Source: Oxalobacter vibrioformis (lineage in GTDB: Bacteria > Pseudomonadota > Gammaproteobacteria > Burkholderiales > Burkholderiaceae_D). From it: a DNA stretch of 64,000 nucleotides. The translations under genes were made by a program, and so were the position numbers. Shown here in pieces: positions 23,369 through 33,120 of the stretch (the stretch's first letter is position 1; each line of letters opens with the position of its first letter). The notes beneath the pieces are model-generated. The model saw only the letters and a list, made by a program, of their open reading frames with translations. It did not search any database and was not told the origin of the DNA. The stretch lies in contig NZ_CP098242.1 in NCBI RefSeq assembly GCF_027118995.1, positions 868,001 through 932,000 of the forward strand, in the 5' to 3' direction.

Positions 23369-25120
23369 TCAATAACCAGCAGCCAGGCCATCCCCACGGG
23401 GATCGGTTGCACCATATTTCAGACCAGTTTTTGGATCAACCATAATAGCTCCGGCATGCCCCATGGTATCGGTATAGTCATCCACCTTCACTACGGGATG
23501 TCCACGGCGTTTCAGCTCGGAAAGCACCTCTTCCGGAATACGCCCTTCCATTTTCAGGTCATTTGAGGCGGCGCCCCATGTCCGGCCATTTAACCAGCGG
23601 GGAGCTGTAATCGCATCCTGTGGATACATACCGAAATCCACCACGCGGGTGACAATGGCTGCCTGGGTCTGCGGCTGCCCCTCACCACCCATCGTGCCAT
23701 AAACGAGATAAGGCTTGTTGTCTTTCAGCAGCATGGCCGCGTTCAGTGTATGGAAAGTCCGCTTCTTCGGCTCAAGCCGGTTCACATGTGCAGGATCAAG
23801 CGAGAAGAAACTGCCACGATTTTGCAGAAGGATACCGGTTCCTTTCGGCACAATGGCAGAACCAAAGTCGTGGTAGATACTCTGGATCAGTGAAACCGCA
23901 TTGCCGTCCTTGTCAACCACACCCAGCCAGATCGTGTCACCCTTGGGTTCCAGCAGCTTCAGGTTCTGTGCGGTCTGATCCATTCTGATGCGCTTGGCCT
24001 GTTGCTGTCCATGCTGTTTGGACAGCAACCTTTCCAACGGAATCTGCACAAAGTCAGGGTCGGACAGATACTTGTCGCGGTCAACAAAGGCTTCCTTTGT
24101 CGCCTCTACCACAAGGTGATAATAGTCCGCAGAGCCTTCGCCCAGTTTCTTGACATCAAAGTTGTTCAGGATATTCAGGATTTCAAGTGACGCCATGCCC
24201 TGGGTATTCGGCGGCAGATTGTATGCCTTGTAGCCTCGATAATCTACCGTCAGCGGTTTTACCCAGTCTGCCTTGTGGCTGGCAAAATCCTTTTCGGTCA
24301 GCATGCCGCCATTGGCTTGCAAGTCTGCCACGATTTTTTTCGCAATGACGCCACGATAAAATACATCGGCACCGCTTTTGGCAATCAATCCAAGCGAAGT
24401 GGCCAGTTCCGGCAGCTTCATGATTTCCCCTACCTTGTAAGGTGCGCCATCCGGTTTCAGATAGGTCTGACGGAATCCGTCAAAGCGCTGCAGATTCCGG
24501 AATTCTGAATCCTTCGGGTCCACATTGATTTCCGCCCACCGCTGTAATGACGGTGTGACCGGAAAACCTTTCTGTGCATAGGAAATCGCGCTGTCAAACA
24601 GCCGGTTCCAGGGCATACCGGTATTTCCCATACTGCTTCTGGCATATTTGTGAGCCGCATCCCAACCGGAAACCACACCCGGTACGGTATTGGCAGCGAG
24701 ATATCCGCGAGCCGGGATTTTATCCAGGCCCTTGCTCTTGTAATATTCAATGCTGGCTTTTTCACCCGAACGGCCGCTGGCGTTCAATGCCCTGACTTCC
24801 CCCGTTTTGGCGTTATATATCAGCCAGAAGTTATCCCCGCCGATGGTGTTCATCTGCGGATAAACCACTGCCAGCGTTGAGGCGGCGGCAATCGCGGCAT
24901 CAACCGCATTGCCTCCCTGCCGCAAAACAGCAAGCCCGGCTTCAGAGGCCAGGTAATGTGGTGTGGTTACAACACCATTGGTGGCAATAGGATCAATGCA
25001 GCGTCCGGCCGTTTCACAATACTTCCCCGGCGACTTTTCGGCGAGCGCCGTACCGGCAACCGACAGGCAGCCTAATGCGACAAGCATGCCTACCAGAATG
25101 TTTTTCTTTGTCTTTTTCAT
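23369..25120 (-). CDS. Gamma-glutamyltransferase family protein, exported
   Basis: 583 aa with a clear signal peptide (positive MKKTKKN, hydrophobic core, cleavage after ALA near residue 27), so periplasmic. Ntn-hydrolase that self-cleaves into two subunits; the probable new N-terminal threonine is in GDTIWLGVVDKDGNAVS. Other family blocks: GGNAVDAAIAAASTLAVV, NTIGGDNFWLIYN, LPPNTQGMASLEIL and the GTMGGEGQPQTQ oxyanion region. The DTIWLGVVD version is the one in the YwrD-like branch, so acylase-type substrates are possible besides glutathione. AAGGGG precedes the ATG. Divergent from a GntR regulator. Confidence 0.9.
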   Translation of the reverse strand: MKKTKKNILVGMLVALGCLSVAGTALAEKSPGKYCETAGRCIDPIATNGVVTTPHYLASEAGLAVLRQGGNAVDAAIAAASTLAVVYPQMNTIGGDNFWLIYNAKTGEVRALNASGRSGEKASIEYYKSKGLDKIPARGYLAANTVPGVVSGWDAAHKYARSSMGNTGMPWNRLFDSAISYAQKGFPVTPSLQRWAEINVDPKDSEFRNLQRFDGFRQTYLKPDGAPYKVGEIMKLPELATSLGLIAKSGADVFYRGVIAKKIVADLQANGGMLTEKDFASHKADWVKPLTVDYRGYKAYNLPPNTQGMASLEILNILNNFDVKKLGEGSADYYHLVVEATKEAFVDRDKYLSDPDFVQIPLERLLSKQHGQQQAKRIRMDQTAQNLKLLEPKGDTIWLGVVDKDGNAVSLIQSIYHDFGSAIVPKGTGILLQNRGSFFSLDPAHVNRLEPKKRTFHTLNAAMLLKDNKPYLVYGTMGGEGQPQTQAAIVTRVVDFGMYPQDAITAPRWLNGRTWGAASNDLKMEGRIPEEVLSELKRRGHPVVKVDDYTDTMGHAGAIMVDPKTGLKYGATDPRGDGLAAGY

Positions 25121-25168
25121 ACAAGCCCCTTAAGAATGATGAAAACGCTTCTTCGTGCAACACCCTCG

Positions 25169-25204
25169 CCTGATATACGAATTTTTAATATCTGATATAT
25201 CAGG
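25169..25204. promoter_or_regulatory. Candidate GntR operator between ggt and the GntR gene
   Basis: CTGATATATCAG at 25192-25203 is a 12-bp perfect palindrome, and CCTGATATA at 25169-25177 pairs with TATATCAGG at 25196-25204. It lies in the divergent promoter region next to a FadR/FCD-type regulator, which commonly binds such short palindromes. Binding is inferred. Confidence 0.45.
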
Positions 25205-25345
25205 TGAGCATTTTCAGTATACATTTTTTTGAGAAAAGGCAAACATTTTGAAACGAAAAAATGCATTCTCTTGCACTTTCAAAATACAATTCTGAGATGC
25301 TGCATCTTCATTTGGCCCTATTGGCCCTCCAACCCAGGAACCCCA

Positions 25346-26005
25346 ATGGATACATCAGAAAACAAAATGCCCAGCCAGGCCCAGAAAGCCTATGAACTGA
25401 TTGAAGAGATGATTGTCAGCCTCAAACTGGAACCCGGCCAGAAAATTTCCGAGAACCTGTTGAGTGAGCGGCTGGGCATTGGCAGAACCCCTATTCGGGA
25501 AGCCTTGCAAAAGCTGGCTTATGAGGGAACGGTGATTATTACACCGCGCTCCGGCATTACGATCTCGGAAATCGATATGACAGACCAGTTCAGGCTGATT
25601 GAAGTCAGAAGGGGACTGGAACGTATCATGGCAAATCGGGCGGCACAATTTGCCAGCGTAACGGAAAAAGAACAATTTGCCGCCTTGAGCGAAGAATTTA
25701 TGAAAACCGCCAAAGCCAATGATGAAAGCATGTTTATTCAGGCGGACAGGGAATTCAACCAGTTGCTGGCAGATTCCGCCCGCAATAAATATGCGCGGCT
25801 GGCCATGTCTTCCATCCAGGCACAAACCCGCCGTTTCTGGTTTCTCTATTTCAAGCACTTTGGCGACCTGCCCAAGGTCTGCCGGCTCCATGCCGCCATT
25901 GCCAGTGCTATTGCAGAAGGAAACGAGGAAAAAGCGGAAAAAGCCAGCGACAGTCTGATCGACTATGTGGAGGAATACACTACACGGACGATCAAAGCCA
26001 TCTGA
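25346..26005 (+). CDS. GntR-family transcriptional regulator, FCD (FadR) subfamily
   Basis: 219 aa from the ATG at 25346, chosen because AGGA lies six bases before it and because family proteins start just before the winged helix; a frame extension to 25229 has no support. The N-terminal GntR winged helix (LEPGQKISENLLSERLG, then IGRTPIREALQKL) is followed by an all-helical FCD ligand-binding domain (IEVRRGLERIMANRAA, DREFNQLLADSARN, HAAIASAIAEGN). It probably controls the divergent ggt gene and itself; the effector is unknown. Confidence 0.9.
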   Translation: MDTSENKMPSQAQKAYELIEEMIVSLKLEPGQKISENLLSERLGIGRTPIREALQKLAYEGTVIITPRSGITISEIDMTDQFRLIEVRRGLERIMANRAAQFASVTEKEQFAALSEEFMKTAKANDESMFIQADREFNQLLADSARNKYARLAMSSIQAQTRRFWFLYFKHFGDLPKVCRLHAAIASAIAEGNEEKAEKASDSLIDYVEEYTTRTIKAI

Positions 26006-26041
26006 TTCACCGCTTTTAGAGCGCCTTCATTTATCAATAGT

Positions 26042-26063
26042 TGATATTTCTTTTGAAATATCA
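26042..26063. promoter_or_regulatory. Palindrome upstream of the LOG gene
   Basis: TGATATTTC / GAAATATCA arms around TTTT, 37 bases after the gntR stop and 89 bases before the LOG start. The TGATAT core is shared with the palindrome at 25192, so it may be a second site for the same regulator; the absence of a following T-run argues against a terminator. Confidence 0.35.
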
Positions 26064-26151
26064 TCCTGCCTGCGCTAACATGGCGTGTATGTTGTAACCC
26101 TCTTCACATACTTGGGTGACCCGGTCAGCCAGGTGGACAGAAATAAAAATA

Positions 26152-26742
26152 ATGCTGAGATCAATTTGTGTTTATTGCGGCTCGCGCATGGGAAATTCCG
26201 AAATCCATGCTGATGCAGCTCGGGCACTGGCCCAGGAAATGGTCAATGACAATATTGCGCTGGTTTATGGTGGTGCACATGTCGGGTTGATGGGAATTCT
26301 CGCAGATGAAGTCTTGCGTTTGGGCGGAGAGGTCACAGGCGTTATCCCCAAGGACCTGCTTGAAAAAGAAGTCGGGCACGATGGTTTGACCCGTCTTTAC
26401 ATTGTCAAGGACATGCACGAAAGAAAAGCCATGATGGCCGAACTGGCAGACGGGTTCATCACCCTGTCCGGCGGCATGGGCACACTGGACGAGTTATTTG
26501 AAACATTCACCTGGAGCATGCTGGGCGTGCATGAAAAGCCGATCGGCATCCTCAACATCGATGGTTTTTATGACAACCTGATCGGCTTAATCGACCACTT
26601 GGTTGACCAGGGATTTGTCGATACCCGTTATGCTGACATGCTGTTTACCGCAGCAGATCCCAAGACACTCGTGACAAAACTGCGTGATGCATCCGCACCC
26701 GAAGAAATCGAAAGCAAGGCTTCCGCCCGGTTTTTGATTTAG
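26152..26742 (+). CDS. LOG-family protein (cytokinin riboside 5'-monophosphate phosphoribohydrolase type)
   Basis: 196 aa from the ATG at 26152, where the family N-terminus RSICVYCGSRMG begins. Rossmann-like fold; members cleave the N-glycosidic bond of nucleoside monophosphates (LOG, PpnN relatives). The phosphate-binding region VYGGAHVGLMG and VTGVIPKDLLEKE are typical. The usual PGGxGTxxE active-site motif here reads SGGMGTLDE, with serine in place of proline but the glycine-rich turn and glutamate kept. Its last codon overlaps the convergent metC gene by four bases. Confidence 0.88.
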   Translation: MLRSICVYCGSRMGNSEIHADAARALAQEMVNDNIALVYGGAHVGLMGILADEVLRLGGEVTGVIPKDLLEKEVGHDGLTRLYIVKDMHERKAMMAELADGFITLSGGMGTLDELFETFTWSMLGVHEKPIGILNIDGFYDNLIGLIDHLVDQGFVDTRYADMLFTAADPKTLVTKLRDASAPEEIESKASARFLI

Positions 26743-27917
26743 GAAAACACCGTAAAGGCCTGCTCCAGATCGGCTATCAGATCTTGGGTTTCTTCAAGAC
26801 CGATATAAAACCTCACCAGTTGGTGTCCGTTATATCCCCAGTCCTTGCGGTCATCCATAATGCGAAACGGCGCACACAGGCTGTGTGCGCCTCCCCAACT
26901 GAACCCGAGCTTGAAGAGCTGCAGCGCTTCAACGAAACGATCCGTCTGTTTTTCGCTATACCGCTTGTCAAAGAGAACGGAAAACAACCCGCCGGCACCG
27001 GTGAAGTCACGTTTGAAAAATTCATGGCCCGGACAATCCTCAAACGCCGGGTGCAGAACGCGGCTGATTTCAGGGCGTGATTTCAGCCAACTGGCAATCT
27101 CCATTGCTGCCTTGCCGTGTTTTTCAAAACGAAGTTTCATCGTCGGCAGGGAACGTAAAACAAGATAAACATCGTCTGCCCCCACCCCCATGCCAAAACG
27201 CATGTGCGCAACACTCAGCTTCCGGTGCAGATCATCGTCCCGGGTAATCAACGCGCCCATGAGCAGATCAGAAGCACCGCCCTGGTATTTGGTCAGCGCA
27301 TGCAGGACAACATCAGCCCCATGCGAAAGCGCATCGAAACCAAGACCGGCAGACCAGGTATTATCCACGGCGACAATAGCTCCTTTTTCGTGTGCTGCCT
27401 TGCAGATAGCAGGAATATCCGGCACTTCCATCGTGACAGAACCCGGCGTCTCTGCCCAGATCAAGCGCGTATCGGGACGAATCAGATCAGCAATGCCGGC
27501 ACCAATCATCGGATCATAATAACGGGCGGTGACACCAAAATCATGGGTCAGCCAATTGCCCAGTTCACGATTCGGGTTGTAGACATTTTCCGGGATCAGC
27601 ACATCATCCCCGGAACGGAGAAACGCAAAATCAACAATGGCAATAGCCGCCAGTCCGCTGGGCGCGAGAATACAGTGGTTGCCGCCTTCAATTTGCGCCA
27701 GTTGTTCTTCCAGCGTAAAAGTCGTTGGCGTGCCATGCAAACCATACGTGTAAGAATCACGGCTCTGCCAGTCGCGTGAACGCATGGCAGCCACACTTTT
27801 GAAAAGCACGGTTGAGGCGTGATATACCGGTGTGGGGAAAGCCCCGAAATCAGCCGGTGGCTGATAGTCACTGTGAAGGAGCTTCGTCTGACGTTCTTTT
27901 GACTTACTCATGTTCAC
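26739..27917 (-). CDS. metC: Cystathionine beta-lyase
   Basis: PLP-dependent Cys/Met-metabolism family (fold type I), 392 aa. It converts cystathionine to homocysteine, pyruvate and ammonia in methionine biosynthesis. The DVLIPENVYNPNR block, AETPGSVTMEVPD, VAVDNTWSAG and the PLP-lysine segment HALTKYQGGASD are in order. The FSWGGAHSL and RFYIGLEET segments near the C-terminus are those of the MetC branch. It follows rimO in the same direction with a 73-base gap and overlaps the LOG stop codon tail to tail. Confidence 0.9.
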   Translation of the reverse strand: MNMSKSKERQTKLLHSDYQPPADFGAFPTPVYHASTVLFKSVAAMRSRDWQSRDSYTYGLHGTPTTFTLEEQLAQIEGGNHCILAPSGLAAIAIVDFAFLRSGDDVLIPENVYNPNRELGNWLTHDFGVTARYYDPMIGAGIADLIRPDTRLIWAETPGSVTMEVPDIPAICKAAHEKGAIVAVDNTWSAGLGFDALSHGADVVLHALTKYQGGASDLLMGALITRDDDLHRKLSVAHMRFGMGVGADDVYLVLRSLPTMKLRFEKHGKAAMEIASWLKSRPEISRVLHPAFEDCPGHEFFKRDFTGAGGLFSVLFDKRYSEKQTDRFVEALQLFKLGFSWGGAHSLCAPFRIMDDRKDWGYNGHQLVRFYIGLEETQDLIADLEQAFTVFS

Positions 27918-27990
27918 TCTCCTGTATGGTTGATGGTTCCCATCTTACCGTATCCTTCTGATACGTGCAGACGGTGAGGACAAAGCCTAA

Positions 27991-29346
27991 TCAGGGCACC
28001 ATCTCCCCCCACATGTCATGCGCATCCGCATCAGTAATTCTGACAGAGACAAATTCTCCCGCCTTGAGTTTTCTCCGCATTCCTTTCGGCTTTTTGACAT
28101 AAACCACACCGTCAATCTCGGGGGCATCAGCAAACGAACGGCCAATGGCGCCACCTCGTACCGGCTCGTCGGTCAGGATACGCAGGGTTTTCCCGATTTT
28201 CTCCTGAAGTTTTTCGCGAGAAATTTCCTCCTGCATGATCATCAACTGCGCGCGGCGTTCTTCACGAATGGCTTCCGGCACGGGATCAGCAAGATAATTT
28301 GCGGCAGCACCCTCCACAGGTGAATAGGGGAAACACCCGAGCCGGTCGATTCTGGCCACTTTAAGAAAATCCATCAGATAATCAAATTCGGCATCGGTCT
28401 CACCGGGAAAGCCGGTAATGAAGGTAGAGCGAATCGTAATATCCGGACACATGTCACGCCAGGCCATCATTCGCTCAAGATGTTTTTCTCCACTGGCCGG
28501 GCGCTTCATTCTCCTTAACACATCGGGATGCGCATGCTGCAGCGGCACATCCAGGTAAGGCAGAATCAATCCATCCTGCATCAGGGAAACCAGATGATCG
28601 ACATGGGGATAGGGGTAAACATAATGCAGGCGAATCCAGGCATCATATCGCCGGGCGAGCTTCCCCAGGGATTCTGCCAGTTGGGTAACATGCGTTTTTA
28701 CCGGCCGCCCCTCCCAGAACCCGGTCCGATATTTCATATCCACACCATAAGCGCCGGTATCTTGTGAAACCAGCAGCAACTCTTTCACACCGGCATTGAA
28801 AAGCCGCTCGGCTTCAGAGAGAACATCACCGACAGAACGCGTAACAAGCCTGCCTCTCAACGAGGGGATAATACAAAAGGTACAGCTGTGATTGCAGCCT
28901 TCGGAAATTTTGAGATAGGCATAATGGCGGGGCGTCAGCTTGATACCCTGCGGGGGAACGAGATCAATAAAGGGTTCATGCGGTCTTGGCAAATGCTTAT
29001 GGACCGCCTGCATGACTTCTTCCAGCGCATCCGGCCCGGTTATTTCAAGCACATCAGGCATAACCTGGCGAATAAAGCCCTGACCGGCATCATCCCTTTT
29101 GGCACCAAGACAGCCGGTAACGATCACCTTGCCGTTTTCAGCCAGCGCCTCGCTGATGGTTTCCAGCGATTCTTCCACGGCAGCGTCAATAAATCCGCAG
29201 GTATTGATGATAACGAGATCGGCATCGTCATAGGTGGCAGCAGTCTGGTACCCTTCTGCACGCAAACGGGTCAGAATGTGCTCGGAATCCACCAGCGCCT
29301 TGGGGCAGCCCAGTGAAACAAAGCCGATCCTTTTTAATGTATTCAT
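27991..29346 (-). CDS. rimO: Ribosomal protein S12 methylthiotransferase
   Basis: Radical SAM enzyme with two 4Fe-4S clusters that adds a methylthio group to a conserved aspartate of S12. 451 aa. The N-terminal MTTase domain shows its three cysteines ([27 protein letters not shown]), the radical SAM domain has [15 protein letters not shown], and a TRAM domain ends the protein. The SLGCPKxLVDSE form separates RimO from the tRNA enzyme MiaB. Part of a rluD-pgeF-rimO-metC minus-strand run. Confidence 0.96.
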   Translation of the reverse strand: MNTLKRIGFVSLGCPKALVDSEHILTRLRAEGYQTAATYDDADLVIINTCGFIDAAVEESLETISEALAENGKVIVTGCLGAKRDDAGQGFIRQVMPDVLEITGPDALEEVMQAVHKHLPRPHEPFIDLVPPQGIKLTPRHYAYLKISEGCNHSCTFCIIPSLRGRLVTRSVGDVLSEAERLFNAGVKELLLVSQDTGAYGVDMKYRTGFWEGRPVKTHVTQLAESLGKLARRYDAWIRLHYVYPYPHVDHLVSLMQDGLILPYLDVPLQHAHPDVLRRMKRPASGEKHLERMMAWRDMCPDITIRSTFITGFPGETDAEFDYLMDFLKVARIDRLGCFPYSPVEGAAANYLADPVPEAIREERRAQLMIMQEEISREKLQEKIGKTLRILTDEPVRGGAIGRSFADAPEIDGVVYVKKPKGMRRKLKAGEFVSVRITDADAHDMWGEMVP

Positions 29347-29422
29347 TTCGCGTATATCTTTTGTTTAAATAATGCGGCAGACGGTATTATCCTGAAAATA
29401 ACCATACCTTGCACCAAACCGG

Positions 29423-30187
29423 TCAAACCAGCCAGATACCCGTTGCCATCCTCCCGGTTACCCCGTCACGGCGGTAGGAATAAAAACGGGCGGCATCAGA
29501 GACCGAGCAAAAATTTCCGCCGCTGATTCTGCTGACATCCTGTTTTTCAAGAATATGGCGCGCAAGTGCATAAATATCCGCCAGATATTTCCCAGACTCA
29601 CCAACCCTGGGCCTGAAATATCCCGCGAGAGACACATCCCTGGCAGCAAACGCCGCCAGCACATCCTCTCCCACCTCGAAGCGCTCGGGGCCAATGGCGG
29701 GTCCCATCCAGGCAAGGATTTCAGCCGCACCGACCTGCCGCATCCGGGAAAGCGTTTCTTCCAGAATACCCTCAGCCAGCCCGCGCCATCCGGCATGTGC
29801 CGCAGCAACCACACGGCCGGTCACATCGCAAAAAAGCACCGGCAGACAATCCGCGGTCTGGACAAGACAGACGGCATGGGGATTTGTTGAAAAACTGGCA
29901 TCCGCTTCCGGCAAACCGGGGACAGCCCCGGCCTGAACCACCTGGGTGCCATGAACCTGATTCAGCCATAGCGGCTCAGCAGGCAGCCATTTTCTCAGGT
30001 GATTCCGGTTTTGCTCAACACAGCCGCTATCGTCACCCACGTGCAAGGCCAGATTAAAACCACCCTCCGACACCGTTTTCCCATGGTACGGAAAGAGGCT
30101 GACGCCACCGCCACGGGTTGTGGAAAATCCGCGCACGTTATCAGGCGCATCCCAATCCGGAAAAATCAGCTCAGGTTTATTTCTCAT
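29423..30187 (-). CDS. pgeF: Peptidoglycan editing factor PgeF (multicopper-oxidase-like laccase domain)
   Basis: 254 aa of the YfiH/DUF152 family. Conserved blocks: [26 protein letters not shown] with the zinc/copper histidine and [15 protein letters not shown], followed by the C-terminal DIYALAR. E. coli YfiH edits misincorporated serine in muropeptides and others show purine-nucleoside activity. Its start overlaps the end of rluD by 11 bases, the usual rluD-pgeF arrangement. Confidence 0.93.
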   Translation of the reverse strand: MRNKPELIFPDWDAPDNVRGFSTTRGGGVSLFPYHGKTVSEGGFNLALHVGDDSGCVEQNRNHLRKWLPAEPLWLNQVHGTQVVQAGAVPGLPEADASFSTNPHAVCLVQTADCLPVLFCDVTGRVVAAAHAGWRGLAEGILEETLSRMRQVGAAEILAWMGPAIGPERFEVGEDVLAAFAARDVSLAGYFRPRVGESGKYLADIYALARHILEKQDVSRISGGNFCSVSDAARFYSYRRDGVTGRMATGIWLV

Positions 30188-31172
30188 ATTCCGTTATTCC
30201 CGCATCATCAAGTAACCTGGCAAAGTCATCAGGCACCGGAGCCACCCATTCATACCCCTTTTTGCTCGCCGGGTGTATGAGCCCGAGCTTTTGCGCATGT
30301 AACGCTTGCCGCCCGAAAAATGACGATAAGTGCTGCTTGCCATAAAGCGGATCGCCGACCAGCGGAAATCCCAGCGACTGCATGTGCACCCGGATCTGGT
30401 GGGTGCGGCCGGTTTCCAGTTGGCAAACCAGCAGACTGACTCCCATATTGCCCAGGCGGCCTGTCGCTATACGCTCATAATGCGTAACTGCCGGCTTGGC
30501 ATAAGGACTTTCAGAAACCGCCATTTTCACCCGGTCGCGCGGATGGCGGCCGATTGCGGCACTGATAATTCGTTTGGGAGAGGGCTCACCCCAGACCAGT
30601 GCAAGGTACTGCCGATGAACCGTTCTGTCCTGCAACTGCCGCACCAGGCTGGTCTGTGCTTCCAGCGTCTTGGCAATAACCATGAGGCCGCTGGTATCCT
30701 TGTCCAGCCGATGAACAATCCCTGCCCGTGGCACCGCTGCAATGGGCGGAAAATGATGCAAAAGCCCGTTTAACAACGTCCCGGACCAGTTACCTGCCGC
30801 CGGATGCACCACCAGGCCCGCCGGTTTATTGATAACGAGAATATCCGGATCTTCATACACAACCGGTAAATCCATCGGTTCGGGCTGGTAAGCCATCTCT
30901 TCATCAGACTGCTGCGGCACAACCTGGATTTCCTCATCGCCAATCATCGTATGCTTCCTGAGAAAACGCTCACCGTCAACTGTAACAAATCCCTCATCAA
31001 TCCACCGCTGGATGCGGCTTCGGGAAAACTGCGGCAAAAGCTGGGCCAATACCTTGTCTAAGCGCTCGCCACCGTCTTCAGGAGTCAAACGGAAGCGGTG
31101 AATGGTCGGCTGCTCTGAAAATTCATCAAAATCTTCGGCTTCCTCAACAGGGGTTTTTTCCGGATATGGCAT
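30177..31172 (-). CDS. rluD: 23S rRNA pseudouridine synthase, RluD-type
   Basis: 331 aa from the ATG at 31172; a GTG eight codons upstream (31196) is the alternative. An N-terminal S4 RNA-binding domain ([20 protein letters not shown]) is followed by the catalytic domain with [12 protein letters not shown], whose aspartate attacks the target uridine, and the [16 protein letters not shown] block. RluD modifies helix 69 of 23S rRNA. The acidic 35-residue N-terminal lead is longer than in E. coli. Divergent from bamD, as in many proteobacteria. Confidence 0.94.
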   Translation of the reverse strand: MPYPEKTPVEEAEDFDEFSEQPTIHRFRLTPEDGGERLDKVLAQLLPQFSRSRIQRWIDEGFVTVDGERFLRKHTMIGDEEIQVVPQQSDEEMAYQPEPMDLPVVYEDPDILVINKPAGLVVHPAAGNWSGTLLNGLLHHFPPIAAVPRAGIVHRLDKDTSGLMVIAKTLEAQTSLVRQLQDRTVHRQYLALVWGEPSPKRIISAAIGRHPRDRVKMAVSESPYAKPAVTHYERIATGRLGNMGVSLLVCQLETGRTHQIRVHMQSLGFPLVGDPLYGKQHLSSFFGRQALHAQKLGLIHPASKKGYEWVAPVPDDFARLLDDAGITEYEK

Positions 31173-31189
31173 ATTCAGGCTTTCATTTT

Positions 31190-31218
31190 CTTTCACTTGG
31201 GTTACTATCAGCTATAAT
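31190..31218 (+). promoter_or_regulatory. Probable sigma-70 promoter of bamD
   Basis: A perfect TATAAT at 31213-31218 and a weak CTTTCA -35 box at 31190-31195 with a 17-base spacer, about 50 bases upstream of the bamD start. Confidence 0.5.
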
Positions 31219-31268
31219 TCCACGATTATCCGATCATTTTCTCGCGTTATCTGCATTTTGCAAAAACC

Positions 31269-32069
31269 ATGCAAAAGAATCTATTAAAATTTTTCGCTAT
31301 TATCATGGTACTCCTGGTTGCGGGCTGTGGGCTGCTACCTGATGAAATTGATGAAACCGCTTCCTGGCCAGCCGGAAAACTATACCGGGAAGCCAAACAA
31401 ATGATGGATGCTGGCGACTATGAAAAGGCCGTCCAGTATCTTGAAAAGCTGGAAGCCCGTTATCCTTTCGGGGTTTATGCCCAGCAAGCCCAGATCGAAA
31501 TCGCCTACGCATATTACCGCGACAATGACCAGCCCCAGGCGCTTGCTGCTGTGGAACGCTTCATCAAGCTGCACCCGAACCACCCCAACATTGACTATAT
31601 GTATTATCTGCGCGGGCTGATAAACTTCAATGACCGTGTGGGCATCATGAACTTTGCCTTCAAACAGGATCTGTCAGAACGCGACTCGAAAGCCGCGCAG
31701 GAAGCCTTTGACTCATTCAGGCTGCTGGTAACCCGTTTCCCTGACAGTATTTATGCGGCAGATGCCCGTATCCGCATGCAGTATCTGATCAATATGCTGG
31801 CACGCTATGAAATTCATGTGGCCAAGTATTATTACAAGCGTGGCGCCTATGTCGCTGCGCTGAACCGGGCGCAGGGCGCTGTTGCCAAGTATCCGGACAC
31901 CTCCTCCAGTGAGGAGGCGCTTTATATCATGGTGCGCGCATACGACAAAATGGGCTTGAACGATCTGCGCGATGATGCCAACCGCATCTTCCAGCAAAAC
32001 TACCCTGACAGTGTCCTGCCTTCAGGCGGGACGAAAGAGCCCGAAGCCGTCTGGTGGAAATTCTGGTAA
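31269..32069 (+). CDS. bamD: Outer-membrane assembly lipoprotein BamD
   Basis: 266 aa. A signal peptide with lipobox LVAGC (lipidated cysteine near residue 20) is followed by TPR repeats: AKQMMDAGDYEKAVQYLEKL, ARYPFGVYAQQAQIEIAYAY, and LHPNHPNIDYMYYLRGL. BamD is the essential lipoprotein partner of BamA in beta-barrel insertion at the outer membrane. Start ATG; no strong ribosome-binding site is visible. Its place beside rluD is conserved across proteobacteria. Confidence 0.95.
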   Translation: MQKNLLKFFAIIMVLLVAGCGLLPDEIDETASWPAGKLYREAKQMMDAGDYEKAVQYLEKLEARYPFGVYAQQAQIEIAYAYYRDNDQPQALAAVERFIKLHPNHPNIDYMYYLRGLINFNDRVGIMNFAFKQDLSERDSKAAQEAFDSFRLLVTRFPDSIYAADARIRMQYLINMLARYEIHVAKYYYKRGAYVAALNRAQGAVAKYPDTSSSEEALYIMVRAYDKMGLNDLRDDANRIFQQNYPDSVLPSGGTKEPEAVWWKFW

Positions 32070-32132
32070 CCCCGGATTCCCACCCCTGTTTTTCGTTGCT
32101 TTGTCTGAAACCGTTTTTGTTTTTATGACCAC

Positions 32133-32789
32133 ATGAAAACCGAACTTGCTCTCACACCGCTCTCGGGAAGCACGCTGTTTATCATCACGGCCCCTTCCGG
32201 TGCGGGGAAATCATCGCTTTTAAAAGCACTGACAAAACAGGATCCCAGCCTGGGGATTTCCATATCCCACACCACGCGCGCGCCACGGCCTGGCGAAGAA
32301 GACGGCAGGGAATACCATTTCACAACCGTTTCGGATTTTCTGGAAAAACAGAAAAAAGGCGAGTTTCTGGAATACGCCGAAGTCCATGGCAATTACTACG
32401 GAACATCCCGCCGCGCCATTTTGGAGCGATTGTCAAACGGCAAGGATACCCTGCTGGAAATCGACTGGCAGGGCGCCATGCAGATACGCAAGCTTATTGC
32501 AGAAACCGTGAGTATCTTTATTCTGCCCCCCTCAATAGCCACGCTTGAGGAACGGCTGAACAGACGTGGACAGGATTCTCCCGAAATTATTGCCGGGCGG
32601 ATGGAAGCTGCAAGCGAAGAAATATCCCATGCATGTGGCTTTGATTATGTTATCATCAATGACGATTTTGATCACGCGCTCTCCCAGCTTGCCGCCATTG
32701 TAGAGGCCACCCGCTGCAGACTTCCCCGACAAGTCGTGACACATACCAGATTATTTGAGCAATTCGGTATCATTTCTGATATCCGTTAA
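32133..32789 (+). CDS. gmk: Guanylate kinase
   Basis: Phosphorylates GMP and dGMP to the diphosphates with ATP. 218 aa. P-loop [17 protein letters not shown]-binding block [19 protein letters not shown] and the lid region [10 protein letters not shown] are intact. It starts a likely gmk-rpoZ-spoT transcript, the same order as in E. coli, linking GMP supply to (p)ppGpp control. Confidence 0.96.
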   Translation: MKTELALTPLSGSTLFIITAPSGAGKSSLLKALTKQDPSLGISISHTTRAPRPGEEDGREYHFTTVSDFLEKQKKGEFLEYAEVHGNYYGTSRRAILERLSNGKDTLLEIDWQGAMQIRKLIAETVSIFILPPSIATLEERLNRRGQDSPEIIAGRMEAASEEISHACGFDYVIINDDFDHALSQLAAIVEATRCRLPRQVVTHTRLFEQFGIISDIR

Positions 32790-32820
32790 TTTTCCGTTTT
32801 ATTTCAAGGCAGGAGTATCT

Positions 32821-33024
32821 ATGGCCCGTATTACTATTGAAGATTGTCTTCAGCAAATCCCGAATCATTTTGAGCTGACCCTGTGTGCCACTTACCGCGC
32901 ACGCCAACTGCTCCAGGGACATACCCCCCAGGTTGACGCAAAAGACAAAATGTCCGTTCTTGCCCTGCGTGAAATCGCAGCAGGCAAAGTCGGTACGGAA
33001 ATGCTGAAAAAAGTACCCGGCTGA
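32821..33024 (+). CDS. rpoZ: RNA polymerase omega subunit
   Basis: 67 aa. [19 protein letters not shown] and the helix with REIAAGKVG are typical of omega, which helps fold beta-prime and forms part of a ppGpp site on RNA polymerase. AGGAG lies five bases before the ATG. Located between gmk and spoT. Confidence 0.95.
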   Translation: MARITIEDCLQQIPNHFELTLCATYRARQLLQGHTPQVDAKDKMSVLALREIAAGKVGTEMLKKVPG

Positions 33025-33065
33025 TTGTTTGTGCCGGATCATATCCCGACACGGCTGTGATGCAA

Positions 33066-33085
33066 AATAACACAGCTGTGTTATT
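33066..33085. repeat. 20-bp perfect palindrome between rpoZ and spoT
   Basis: AATAACACAGCTGTGTTATT equals its own complement. It lies 42 bases after the rpoZ stop and 36 bases before the spoT start. It could be an operator or an RNA hairpin (eight-bp stem, AGCT loop) modulating the distal gene of the operon. Confidence 0.5.
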
Positions 33086-33120
33086 GTTAAGGCATTAAGG
33101 TATATTTCACGTAATCACTG

